64,000 nt of DNA, from the NCBI RefSeq assembly GCF_016598615.1, contig NZ_CP066831.1:744001-808000 (forward strand). The letters are read 5' to 3'. Origin of the DNA: Streptomyces liliifuscus. Its GTDB lineage: Bacteria > Actinomycetota > Actinomycetes > Streptomycetales > Streptomycetaceae. Position 1 is the first letter of the stretch. Each line of letters begins with the position of its first letter. Under the pieces are notes generated by a model. It did not search any database, was not told where the DNA came from, and saw only the letters and a program-made list of their open reading frames with translations. Both the position numbers and the translations under genes were made by a program. Shown here one piece after another: positions 35,537 through 44,029 of this stretch.

Positions 35537-36510
35537 CGCAGGTCTCCGCCGGCGATCGCCGCGAACGCGGTCAGGGTGGAGGTGCCGGGGGTGAAGTACT
35601 CGTCGTGCGCCGGGACGTCGTCGGCGGGCAGGACGGTCGCGCCGAAGTCGGGCGAGGTGGGGTCCGTGCCGTGGCCCAGGCCCAGGATCTCGACGTTGGG
35701 GACACGGTCGATCCAGTCGTCCGGGGACTTCGCAGCCCAGATATGGGCATCGGTGCCGAGTGCGGTGACGTCGTCGGCGCGCATGCCGGGCGAGCCCATG
35801 ACGACGATGTCGCTCGCGTCGGTGTCGGGAGCGGCGAGCCCGCAGACCACCGAGCCGTAGCTGTGGCAGAAGAGGGAGGGATCGGGGAGGCCTGCCGCGT
35901 TCAGACCGTCGGCGAAACGGGTGAGGCGCTCGGCGCCGATCTCGGCGAGCCGGCCCGTCGCCAGGTCGGGGCCGATGCCGGAGGGCGTGGTGTAGCCGGC
36001 CCAGGCGATGACGGCCGTGTCGTCGCCCGCCTCCTCCTGGAGGTCGGCGGCCCACTGTGCCGGGCCGTCGAACGTCGAGAGGTCGCTGTCGGAGCCGGGG
36101 ACGATCACCGAGACGTGAGTGGCGTGCTCCAGGTCGCCGACGACCTGCGCGATCAGGCCGCGGCCGCGCGGGTCGTACGCCAGGACCTGGTCACCCGCGG
36201 GGGCGTTGGCCTCGTAACGGAGGCTCACGGGGGCGCCGTCGAGGTTGCCCACCACCGTGGGGTGGTCCTCAACAAGTCGCCGCTGCTGAGTGTCGGTCAG
36301 GCCGGCGAAGAAGACCGCCACTTCGGACGGGGCGGACGTGGTGGGGTCCGGCAACTCCTTGCCCAAAGAGTCGTCCGCCAGCCAGGCGGCGGTGCCGGGG
36401 AGCGGACCGCGCAGCGTGCTCTCGCTGCTCTCCGAGGCCCAGCCCGCCGTGCTGCCGACCAGCAGTGTGGTCAGTACGGCCGTGGTCAGGGCCTTCCTGA
36501 AGCGGCGCAT
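35533..36510 (-). CDS. Secreted alpha/beta hydrolase (DUF1023-like)
   Basis: 325 residues. A signal peptide is visible: MRRFRKALTTAVLTTLLVGSTAGWA. The mature part has VSVIVPGSDSDLSTFDG and the nucleophile elbow FCHSYGSVVCGLAA (C-H-S-Y-G-S in place of G-H-S-Y-G), then a late His in DVPAHDEYFTPG. This fits the DUF1023 group of Streptomyces hydrolases. The catalytic set looks complete. It leads an operon with the acyltransferase and carries module copy C upstream. Confidence 0.88.
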   Translation of the reverse strand: MRRFRKALTTAVLTTLLVGSTAGWASESSESTLRGPLPGTAAWLADDSLGKELPDPTTSAPSEVAVFFAGLTDTQQRRLVEDHPTVVGNLDGAPVSLRYEANAPAGDQVLAYDPRGRGLIAQVVGDLEHATHVSVIVPGSDSDLSTFDGPAQWAADLQEEAGDDTAVIAWAGYTTPSGIGPDLATGRLAEIGAERLTRFADGLNAAGLPDPSLFCHSYGSVVCGLAAPDTDASDIVVMGSPGMRADDVTALGTDAHIWAAKSPDDWIDRVPNVEILGLGHGTDPTSPDFGATVLPADDVPAHDEYFTPGTSTLTAFAAIAGGDLR

Positions 36511-36576
36511 CCGTACGTCTCCCTCTGTCTCGTCCGTGGTGACGGAGAGGAAGGTAGGAAGGCGGTGGCGGGTGGC

Positions 36577-36625
36577 GCGTCACACTGGGGAGCCAGGTCG
36601 GGAGTGGTACCCCGGTAGGGGGTGG
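36577..36625 (-). promoter_or_regulatory. Shared upstream module, core copy C (hydrolase-acyltransferase operon)
   Basis: The 49-base core matches copy B at 39 of 49 positions, including GGGGAGCCA, the GTACCCCGGTAG half-palindrome (36607-36618) and GTAGGGGGTGG. It ends 67 bases from the hydrolase start codon, the same distance as in copy B. Confidence 0.8.
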
Positions 36626-36670
36626 GCCAGGTGCAGGCCCCCGCGATGGGCGGGGGTTCAGGCGTTCCGT

Positions 36671-37654
36671 TCACCTCCCGGTCGGCCCGGTCGAGCGGGC
36701 GTACTCGGTGGGGGTCTGCCCATAGCGCTTCTTGAAGGCCCGGATGAAGTGGCTGCTGTCGGCGAACTGCCAGTGGGCGGCGAGCTCCGAGACGCTCGGT
36801 CGGCCGGGCCCCGCGGTGAGGGCGAGGCGGGCTTCCTCCAGGCGCCGGTGGCGGATGTAGGTGGTCACCGACTCCCCCACCGTGGCGAAGGCCCGCTGCA
36901 ACGTGCGTACGGAGACACGCAGTTGACGCGCCAGCATCATCGGGGACAGCTCAGGATCGGCGAGGTGATTGTCCACGAGGTCCTTTGCGGCCTGTGCGAG
37001 CGAAGGAGCCAGCAAGGGTTCCGTGTCGTCGAACCGGCTCTGCGCCACCGCCTTGGCCAGCTCGATCAGGGTGCTGTGGGCGGCGTGCACACCGGCCGGG
37101 CTCAGGTCGGCGATGGTTTCGTGGACCATGTTGGTGTGCGCCACCAACAGCCGCACCTCGGCCGAGTCGACCGGTCCGGTGACGGTCCGGTTCCCGAGCA
37201 ATGGTCCGAGCATCGCGGTGGGCAGGAAGAGGATCTTCGCCGTGGTGTGCGGCGCTGTCTCGAAGGCCGACGGATGTCCGAAGTGCCGCAGGAGGAACTG
37301 CCCGGCCGACACGGTGTGTTCGTCACGATCGCGCGGGCCGTCCAACGCCCATTCGCCCTGCCGGACCACGTACATCCGCACCAGATCCTCGTCGCCGCGC
37401 GGGGTGCCCACGGTTCGAGTGGCGGACGCGCCGTGGAGATCGGCGATCGTCACGTCGCTCAGCCTGGCGGCGCGGCCCTTGACCCGGAAGTCACCGATCG
37501 TGGCGGGGCTGAAGGCGGGCAGCCTGAAGCCACCGCCGAGCTGTGTCTCCCACCCGCGCCGGAAGGCCTCGAGTCCTCGCGACGCGGCGCCCGGGACAGT
37601 GGAGTCCAGACGGAACGCCCCGTGCGAAACGTCGGCCCTCGTTCGAGTACTCAT
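36671..37654 (-). CDS. AraC family regulator with AraC-binding-type N-terminus
   Basis: 327 residues from ATG 37654, with GGAAGG just upstream. The C-terminal domain holds the two HTH motifs (LSPMMLARQLRVSVRTLQRAFATVGE and VSELAAHWQFADSSHFIRAFKKRYGQTPTEYA). The N-terminal half is the cupin-like sensor common in the 320-residue actinobacterial group. Just upstream of its start is a 60-base element also found before the AraC gene at 44831. Ligand unknown. Confidence 0.9.
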   Translation of the reverse strand: MSTRTRADVSHGAFRLDSTVPGAASRGLEAFRRGWETQLGGGFRLPAFSPATIGDFRVKGRAARLSDVTIADLHGASATRTVGTPRGDEDLVRMYVVRQGEWALDGPRDRDEHTVSAGQFLLRHFGHPSAFETAPHTTAKILFLPTAMLGPLLGNRTVTGPVDSAEVRLLVAHTNMVHETIADLSPAGVHAAHSTLIELAKAVAQSRFDDTEPLLAPSLAQAAKDLVDNHLADPELSPMMLARQLRVSVRTLQRAFATVGESVTTYIRHRRLEEARLALTAGPGRPSVSELAAHWQFADSSHFIRAFKKRYGQTPTEYARSTGPTGR

Positions 37655-37694
37655 CGCCTTCCGGATCCCCCTCGCATGAATTGCTCCAACGCCC

Positions 37695-37754
37695 GCTTGT
37701 GACACGGATGTTCCGTCCGGATGCCACTGTTGTTCGAGTGCCTGGCGTGTCGAC
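37695..37754. repeat. Conserved 60-base element, copy 1
   Basis: Matches 44699-44758 at 49 of 60 positions in the same orientation. It contains direct CGGATG repeats (CGGATGTTC and CGGATGCC) 14 bases apart, the spacing expected of AraC-type sites. Here it lies about 40 bases upstream of the AraC start on the opposite strand. Confidence 0.75.
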
Positions 37755-37964
37755 TTTCCTGGACTTCGGCGGGAGGGGCAAACCCCGACACTTCCCGGCG
37801 TGGCGCGTACTCGTCGCCGCAGTGTCGGTCACCGCGGGCGTCAACCAGTTGACGGCACCCCGCGGCGCGGATGAAGGACATGCTCATCCACTGATGGGGA
37901 GTCAGTGGATGAGCCTGCTCGCGCCTGCGACGAGGCGTACGACGCCGACAGGGAAAGCCTGCTC

Positions 37965-38400
37965 ATGGAACAGGCGTTGGACCGCGTCTCGTTGAGCGAC
38001 TTCCTGCGTGCCCGGCGGGAGGCGCTGCGGCCGGAGGACGTGGGGCTGCGCCGCGGAACACGTCGGCGCGCCCGCGGGCTGCGCGGGGAGGAGGTGGCCG
38101 AGCTGTGCGACATGTCGGCCGACTGTTTCGCCCGCCTGGAACGTGGCAGCGGGCCGCAGCCGTCGCAGCAGATGACGGCGGCCATCGCCCGCGGGTTGCG
38201 CCTCACCCCGGACGAACGCGTTCACCTGTTCCTGCTGTGCGGGCACCGCACACACCGCGGCGGCCGCTGCGCAGCGAGCGCGTCAGCCCTGGGCTGACGT
38301 GCATCCTGGACCGGCTGCGGAACACGCCGACTCAGGACCTCTTGTGCCAGCTACGACGAACTGGCCCTGCTGAAGGTCCGCGGCACGGACGGTTTCCCTA
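37965..38400 (+). pseudogene. Truncated XRE/MmyB-type regulator remnant
   Basis: From ATG 37965 the frame encodes a normal XRE N-terminus (LSDFLRARREALRPEDVGL, LRGEEVAELCDMSADCFARLERG) and stops at 38297 after about 110 residues. In another frame, from about 38255, the expected continuation SERVSPGLTCILDRLRNTPTQ appears, then is lost. The C-terminal ligand domain of about 150 residues is missing. So the gene has a frameshift and a 3' deletion. A short open stretch ending at 38400 (SYDELALLKVRGTDGF) is an unidentified fragment. Compare the intact paralogue at 11551-12384. Confidence 0.75.
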
Positions 38401-39693
38401 CCGACTGACGCCCTCGATGCCCCCGTCTCGCCGGCCCCGCCAGTTGTCCCCCTTGCGGCGCGTCGCGACCAGCGGCAGGTGCTTGATCCCCGCGATGAAG
38501 TTCGAGTGCAGGTGTTCCGGTTCACCCGCCGGCTCGAAATGCTCGAACTGGGCGAAGAGTTCCTGGAAGAACTCCTCCAACGTGATCCTGACCAGGGCGT
38601 GGCCGAGGCAGAAGTGCGGGCCGACGCCGAAGGCCAGGTGCCGCTGAGCGTTGCGCCGTATGTCGAAGGTGTACGGGTCCGGGAACACGCTCGCGTCCCG
38701 GTTCGCCGAGCCGATCCACGCGGCGACCGCCTCACCCGCGCGGACCGTGACCTTGCCGAGTTGGACGTCGTGCGTGGCGTAGCGGATGAAGTGGCTGGTC
38801 GGTGAGGACCAGCGCAGCGCTTCCTCGATCCCGCTGCCCAGCAGCTCCGGATGGTCGGCCCAGTCCGCGTACGTGCCGGTCACGGTCAACTCGGCCAGGG
38901 CCGCGTTCGGTACGTGCGGTGTCGTGACGTTTGCGCCGAGCAACAGGCTGTAGCAGTTCGAGACGATCTCGCCCGCGGTCAGCGGTCCTGCGCCGTCTTC
39001 GAACTCCATCGTGGACAGTACGTCGATCAGGTCGCCGGTGCCGCCGCCCTGACGCTTCGCGATGGCGTCCTGCAAGCAGGCGAACAACTCCCGGTGTGCG
39101 CGGTGCAGGGTGGCCTGCGCGCCTTCCGGTCGGACGAACTCGGGATCGTCCGGTGCGACGGCCTGGGTGGTGAGGAACGTCAGATGGGACCAGTCGTCGC
39201 GATCGAGGCCCATGAGTGTCCCGATCACCGCCATCGGCAACTGGTCGGTCAGCGCGGCGAAGTCGAACGGCTCACCGTCGACGACCCCCGTGAAGAGACG
39301 CCGGACCTCGTCGCGGATCACTCCGCGATGTCCCTCCACCGCACGGCCGTTGAGCGCGCGCTGGATCGGTGAGCGCATGCGTGTGTGCCGTGGCGGATCG
39401 GTCGCGGGAAGTTGCTTCCCGCCGGCCGGGTCCTTCCTCCCCAACAGGTTCAGCAGTGTGCCGTGTTCGGAGGTGAACGCCGTGTGGTCCCGTAACACCC
39501 TCGCCACGTCGTCATAGGCCGTCGCCGACCAGAACCCCAGGTCCGGGCGTAACTGCTGCCAGTGCACAGGGTCGTGGGTGCGCATGGCGAGCCAGATGGC
39601 ATGTGGGTCGCCCTCCGCGTGCAGGACGGGGCCGACCAGGTCCACCTCGTCCAGGTCGATCGCTTCGTCTCCGGTCGGGTGTGTCAGTCGCAT
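38398..39693 (-). CDS. Cytochrome P450, likely carrier-bound amino-acid hydroxylase
   Basis: 431 residues. The I-helix motif is SLLLGANVTTPHV, the K-helix is EEALRW and the haem loop FGVGPHFCLGHALVR has the ligand Cys. The start codon lies inside the A-PCP gene (10-base overlap), so the two are translated together. P450s next to a free A-PCP didomain (as in novobiocin or nikkomycin pathways) beta-hydroxylate the amino acid tethered to the carrier; that role is inferred. TTA codons at codons 48 and 67 indicate bldA control. It ends against the XRE remnant. Confidence 0.92.
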   Translation of the reverse strand: MRLTHPTGDEAIDLDEVDLVGPVLHAEGDPHAIWLAMRTHDPVHWQQLRPDLGFWSATAYDDVARVLRDHTAFTSEHGTLLNLLGRKDPAGGKQLPATDPPRHTRMRSPIQRALNGRAVEGHRGVIRDEVRRLFTGVVDGEPFDFAALTDQLPMAVIGTLMGLDRDDWSHLTFLTTQAVAPDDPEFVRPEGAQATLHRAHRELFACLQDAIAKRQGGGTGDLIDVLSTMEFEDGAGPLTAGEIVSNCYSLLLGANVTTPHVPNAALAELTVTGTYADWADHPELLGSGIEEALRWSSPTSHFIRYATHDVQLGKVTVRAGEAVAAWIGSANRDASVFPDPYTFDIRRNAQRHLAFGVGPHFCLGHALVRITLEEFFQELFAQFEHFEPAGEPEHLHSNFIAGIKHLPLVATRRKGDNWRGRRDGGIEGVSR

Positions 39694-41495
39694 GCCCTGT
39701 CTCCCTCATGGTCTTCGTCGGACGGCTCGGTGGACGCTTCGGTGTGCGCGGCGACCGTTTCGGCCAGCCCCGCCACCGTGGGGTTCTCGAAGAACAAGCG
39801 GGCCGCCGGTACGTCGGCCGCCAGTTCGCCGCGGAGTCGGGCGAGGACGTCCGCGGCGACGAGCGAGTTGCCGCCGATGGCGAAGAAGTCGTCGTGGATG
39901 CCGACCTCTTCGACCGCCAGAGCATCGGCGAACACCTCGGCCAGCTTCGTCTCGACCGGCGTCCTCGGGGACTCGTACGCGGTGTCAGTGGCGCGCGGTA
40001 CGAGCTTCGGCGCGGGTAGCCCCGTACGGTCGATCTTGCCGGCCCGGGTCAACGGGAACTCGGGGACCATCGTGATCGCTGCGGGGACCATGTGCCGCGG
40101 CAACCGGTGGCGGAGCGCCCGGCGCAGATCGTTGGCCAGGTCGGTCGGGTTCTCGTCCGGGAGTTCCGCGACGACATAGGCGACGAGGACCTTGTCACCC
40201 GGCGTGATGTCCTCCCGGGCGATCACGACGGCTTGCGACACACCGGGCTGGTCGGTCAGCGCGGCCGCGATCTCGCCGGGCTCGATCCGATGGCCGGCGA
40301 TCTTCACCTGGTCGTCGACGCGGCAACGGAACTCCAGTACACCGTTCTCGCCGCGGCGGACCACATCTCCGACCCGGTACATCCGCTCGCCGGGCACGAA
40401 CGGATCGGGCGGGAACCGCTGTTCCGTAAGCTCCGGGCGGTGCAGGTAGCCGCGTGCGAGCCCGGCTCCGCCGGTGTACAACTCGCCCCACTCCCCCTCG
40501 GGAACCGGCCGCAGGCCCTCGTCCAGAACGTACACGCGTGTACCGGCGATCGGCGTCCCGATCGGAACCGTGCCCCTGATCCGGCGCGTGACCGTGTGGG
40601 ATGTGGTGAAGCAGGTGTTCTCCGTCGGGCCGTATCCGTTGACCATCCGGATCTTCGGGTGGGCACGCCGTACGCGGTTGACATGGGCCGGTGAGAGCAC
40701 GTCCCCGCCGGCGACGAGTTCGCGAAGACCGCCGAAGCTGTCCACGTGGCGGTCCACCATGCGGTGGAACAGCCCGGTGGTCAGCCACAGCGTCGTGATC
40801 TCCTCCCGCCGGAGGCGGTCCGCCAGTTCGGGCAGCGACAAGGGGCCGGGCGGGTGGATGACCAGGCAGCCACCGTTCAGCAGGGCTCCCCAGATCTCGA
40901 ACTCGGACGGGTCGAACGTCAGCGCACACAACTGGAGAAAGGTCTGGTCAGGGCCGAACTCGATCCACTCGGTGTCGTGGACGAGCCGGACCACGCCACG
41001 GTGCGGCACGGCCACAGCCTTCGGATGGCCGGTCGAGCCCGAGGTGTAGCGCACATACGCCAGCCCGTCGGCCGACCCGCCGGGTGGAAGTGGCGTGGCA
41101 CCAGGGACCTCGGAACCGTCCACATCGAGCACGGTCACGTCGAGACCGGGCAGTTTCCCGAGGACGGGCCGGTGGGTGAGCAGAACACGGGCACCCGCGT
41201 GATCGAGCATGAACCGCAGCCGCAGGGCGGGCTCGTCCGGATGCAGCGGCAGGTAGGCCGCTCCTGCCTTGAGCACACCGAGGAGCGCGACGATCATCTC
41301 GAAGGAGCGCTCAGCACATACGCCGACGATGTCCTCCGTCCCGATGCCGACGTCTCGCAGCCGGTGTGCCAGATGTTCGGCCCGCAGATCCAACTGCCGA
41401 TAGGTCATCTCCTCACCGCGGAAGCGCAGCGCCGTCGCCATGGGCGCGCACCGCACGCGATCGGCGAACAGCTCGGTGATCGTGACGTCCTTCAT
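39684..41495 (-). CDS. Free-standing NRPS adenylation-carrier didomain (A-PCP)
   Basis: 603 residues from ATG 41495, with GGGG 5 bases upstream. Adenylation motifs: YTSGSTGHPKAV, NGYGPTENT, GELYTGGAGLARGY, YRVGDVVRRG, DQVKIAGHRIEPGEI and PLTRAGKIDR (A10 lysine). A carrier domain at the C-terminus has the phosphopantetheine serine in FFAIGGNSLVAADVL. No condensation or thioesterase domain is present. Reading pocket positions by eye gives D-P-F-W-V-G-G-C-F-K, nearest to valine-type pockets, but I cannot run a predictor. It supplies a tethered amino acid to the P450. Confidence 0.92.
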   Translation of the reverse strand: MKDVTITELFADRVRCAPMATALRFRGEEMTYRQLDLRAEHLAHRLRDVGIGTEDIVGVCAERSFEMIVALLGVLKAGAAYLPLHPDEPALRLRFMLDHAGARVLLTHRPVLGKLPGLDVTVLDVDGSEVPGATPLPPGGSADGLAYVRYTSGSTGHPKAVAVPHRGVVRLVHDTEWIEFGPDQTFLQLCALTFDPSEFEIWGALLNGGCLVIHPPGPLSLPELADRLRREEITTLWLTTGLFHRMVDRHVDSFGGLRELVAGGDVLSPAHVNRVRRAHPKIRMVNGYGPTENTCFTTSHTVTRRIRGTVPIGTPIAGTRVYVLDEGLRPVPEGEWGELYTGGAGLARGYLHRPELTEQRFPPDPFVPGERMYRVGDVVRRGENGVLEFRCRVDDQVKIAGHRIEPGEIAAALTDQPGVSQAVVIAREDITPGDKVLVAYVVAELPDENPTDLANDLRRALRHRLPRHMVPAAITMVPEFPLTRAGKIDRTGLPAPKLVPRATDTAYESPRTPVETKLAEVFADALAVEEVGIHDDFFAIGGNSLVAADVLARLRGELAADVPAARLFFENPTVAGLAETVAAHTEASTEPSDEDHEGDRACD

Positions 41496-41622
41496 CGGCA
41501 TCCCCGCTTCATCGGTGCCCCTGCCCTCACGGACGAAGTCGGCGCGGCCGGTCGGATGAGGTTGTCGCACAGCCGACTCAACCAGCGACCGGCCGAAGGA
41601 CACATACTCCGGTGATGCGGGT

Positions 41623-41632
41623 CCATACGCGT
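41623..41632. promoter_or_regulatory. CCATACGCGT motif in the A-PCP/LysR gap
   Basis: CCATACGCGT followed at once by a near-inverted GCGTACGCGTAG. The same core occurs twice upstream of phzD (51554 and 51575) and a CATACG variant upstream of the monooxygenase at 42748. It lies about 130 bases upstream of the A-PCP start. Confidence 0.55.
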
Positions 41633-41743
41633 GCGTACGCGTAGGGGTTGAAAAGCGCGCTTGGTCGAAGCGAGCTCACAACCCGCGGCGCGACCGCACG
41701 GCCGCCAACTCGCGCCGACCAGCGCATACTTGGTCGCCCTAAC

Positions 41744-42703
41744 ATGCACTCCATGCAACTGGACCTGAATCTCATGGCGGTGCTGGATGCCCTCCTCGAG
41801 GAGGGCAGCGTCACAGGGGCGGCAGAACGGCTGCGCCTGTCCGCCCCGGCCACGAGCCGCAGCCTCGGCCGGATCCGCCGGCTCACCGGAGACCAGATTC
41901 TGGTCCGCACAGGCCGAACAATGACACCGACGCCCTACGCCCTGGAAATTCGTGCCGACGTGCACCACCTCGTCGCACAGTCGCGCGCGATCCTCGAACC
42001 GAAGCGCACGCTGGATCTCGGCAACCTGCAGAGAACTTTCACCATCCGGGGAAACGACGCCCTCACAACGGCGATCGCTCCCCATCTCCTCACTGCGATC
42101 AGGCAAGCCGGACCCGGCCTGTCGGTGCGGCTGCTGGCGGAGGCCGACATCGACACCAACGATTTGCGGCACGGCAGGGTCGACCTGGAGATCAGCTCGA
42201 CCATGCCGACCCTGCCGGAGATCAACCATGAGACGCTCGGTGCCGACCGGCTCGTGGTCGCGTTCCACCCCGACCACCCCTGCGCAGACGCTCCGTTGAC
42301 CGCTGAACGCTTCGCTGCTGCCGACCACGTCATCGTGTCCCGACGCGGGCGGACCGAGGACCCGATCGATGTTGCCCTGAAAAGCCTCAGCCTGCGGCGC
42401 AGAGTTGTTGCATCCGCCCCCACCAGCACCGCAGCACTGCACATCGTCAGCCAGAGCAAGCTGCTCGTCGTGGTGTCCGAACGGATCTGCCGGCCGACGC
42501 TCGACGCCTGCGGACTGCGCATCGGCACGCCGCCGTTCGACCTCGCACCCGTACCGGTGACTCTGGCCTGGCACCAGCGTTACGACAACGACAGGGCACA
42601 CGCGTGGCTCCGCAATCGGGTACGCGACTCTTTCGCCGGCTTTCTCGGGCACCGGCCCACGACAGGCGCCGACGCGGCCGAAGCAGGTCCGGCCGACGTC
42701 TGA
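41744..42703 (+). CDS. LysR family transcriptional regulator
   Basis: 319 residues. The winged helix is LNLMAVLDALLEEGSVTGAAERLRLSAPATSRSLGRIRRLTGD, followed by the periplasmic-binding-protein-like effector domain. It is divergent from the A-PCP/P450 operon, with 248 bases between the starts, and directly upstream of the flavin monooxygenase. It is the best candidate for a pathway regulator of the 38-51 kb locus. No TTA codon was found in it. An ATG at 41753 is an equally good start. Confidence 0.92.
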   Translation: MHSMQLDLNLMAVLDALLEEGSVTGAAERLRLSAPATSRSLGRIRRLTGDQILVRTGRTMTPTPYALEIRADVHHLVAQSRAILEPKRTLDLGNLQRTFTIRGNDALTTAIAPHLLTAIRQAGPGLSVRLLAEADIDTNDLRHGRVDLEISSTMPTLPEINHETLGADRLVVAFHPDHPCADAPLTAERFAAADHVIVSRRGRTEDPIDVALKSLSLRRRVVASAPTSTAALHIVSQSKLLVVVSERICRPTLDACGLRIGTPPFDLAPVPVTLAWHQRYDNDRAHAWLRNRVRDSFAGFLGHRPTTGADAAEAGPADV

Positions 42704-42747
42704 ACAGCGGCTGGGACCGCGTGGCGGCGTCCAGCGCGGGTCAAATG

Positions 42748-42810
42748 CATACGGGTAAATCCCGCATTGATTAAATTGCATTTGAAGCAAGCGACGACTG
42801 CTCGTAGTGT
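42748..42810 (+). promoter_or_regulatory. Promoter and LysR-like site before the flavin monooxygenase
   Basis: TTGAAG (42782-42787) and TAGTGT (42805-42810) are 17 bases apart and resemble a sigma-70 promoter. Upstream are AAATGCA and TGCATTT inverted arms, the CGGG-TAAAT-CCCG repeat and a CATACGGGT motif (42748-42756). The region is unusually AT-rich for this window. An AAGGAG ribosome site follows at 42840. Confidence 0.7.
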
Positions 42811-42853
42811 CGAGGTGCGGCTCTGGTTCGCACCTCGCTAAGGAGTAGAGAAA

Positions 42854-43963
42854 TTGTCTGTGAATTCCACGGTGATCGTCGGAGGCGGTCTGGTAGGACT
42901 CACAACCGCGGCCTCCCTCAAACTCATCGGCCACGAGGTCGTCGTGTTGGAACAGGCGCCGCGGATTCGCGCCGTAGGCGCAGGAATCGGCTTGTGGGCC
43001 AACGCGTTACGAGAGTTCGACCGCCTCGGCATCGGCCCGGCAATCCGCGACATGGGTATCCAACAGAACACGTGGTTCTTCAACTCTGCCGGCGAACCGG
43101 TCCGCGCTCCTGGTTACACGGACAGGGATCACCAGTTCCTGCTCGTGCCGCGCCCCGAGTTGAACAGCCTCTTGGCCGACACCGTCGGTCGCGACCGAAT
43201 ACGCGTCGACGCCCACGTGTCCGGATACACCGAGACCGGATCGGACGTCGTCGTGCACCTCGCCAACGGCGAGACACTGCGCACGGATCTGCTGATCGGC
43301 TCGGACGGCGTCCATTCAAGTGTGCGCAAGCAGCTGGTTCCGGGGAGTGATGCCGTAGCGCACTCCGGCCACTACGCCTGGCGCGCGATCGTGCCGACCG
43401 GTGACCGGAGCACAGAGGCCACCGTGCTCACCGTCGGCCACCGCCGAACCCGCGGCGGGTACGCGAGGATCGCCCGCGATCGGACCATGTGGATGGTCAA
43501 CCAGTTCGATGCCGGACCGCTCACCGGAAGCAAGCGCGAACGGGCCCTGGAACGCGCACAGAACCTGGCCGAGGCGGGATGGAACGACGAACTCCTGTCC
43601 CTGATCGCCGGAACGCCGGAGGAATCCATCCTGGAGAACCAGGTCACGCTGGTCCCGGAACTGCCCCATTGGACCAGCGCACACGTCGCTCTGATCGGCG
43701 ACGCCGCGCACGGACTGTCCCCCCACATCGCTTCCGGCGGCACTCTCGGCATCGAAGATGTCGGCGTCCTGCGCAGCACCCTGGCAGCCGAGGCCGACCT
43801 GGAGAAGGCCCTCACCACCTACGAACACGCCCGCAGCTCCCGCTTCGAGGCGGTACGCGAGCACTCGGCCGCCGTCGAACATGCCGGCGACGCAGTCGAA
43901 TTCGCGCAACGCTACGCCGCATTCAGCCACTGGATGCTCACCACTGCACCCGCCACCCCATAA
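42854..43963 (+). CDS. Class A FAD-dependent monooxygenase
   Basis: 369 residues. Start TTG 42854 lies 8 bases after AAGGAG; GTG 42860 is the alternative. Motifs: VIVGGGLVGLTTAASLKLIG, LIGSDGVHSSVRKQL and VALIGDAAHGLSPHIASGG, giving the FAD-binding sites of salicylate-hydroxylase-like enzymes, the class that includes PhzS. One TTA codon at codon 52 (43007) suggests bldA dependence. A tailoring role for the phz product is inferred from position. Confidence 0.92.
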   Translation: MSVNSTVIVGGGLVGLTTAASLKLIGHEVVVLEQAPRIRAVGAGIGLWANALREFDRLGIGPAIRDMGIQQNTWFFNSAGEPVRAPGYTDRDHQFLLVPRPELNSLLADTVGRDRIRVDAHVSGYTETGSDVVVHLANGETLRTDLLIGSDGVHSSVRKQLVPGSDAVAHSGHYAWRAIVPTGDRSTEATVLTVGHRRTRGGYARIARDRTMWMVNQFDAGPLTGSKRERALERAQNLAEAGWNDELLSLIAGTPEESILENQVTLVPELPHWTSAHVALIGDAAHGLSPHIASGGTLGIEDVGVLRSTLAAEADLEKALTTYEHARSSRFEAVREHSAAVEHAGDAVEFAQRYAAFSHWMLTTAPATP

Positions 43964-44029
43964 GTGCCTACAAATACAAGGGAATTACCCTTGAAATTCA
44001 TGGTCCATACGACAGGAGCCAGCTAGCAA

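Noticed and set aside
39684..41495. Start of a large NRPS assembly line
   Set aside because: There is no condensation or thioesterase domain and the gene overlaps the P450; it is a free-standing A-PCP.
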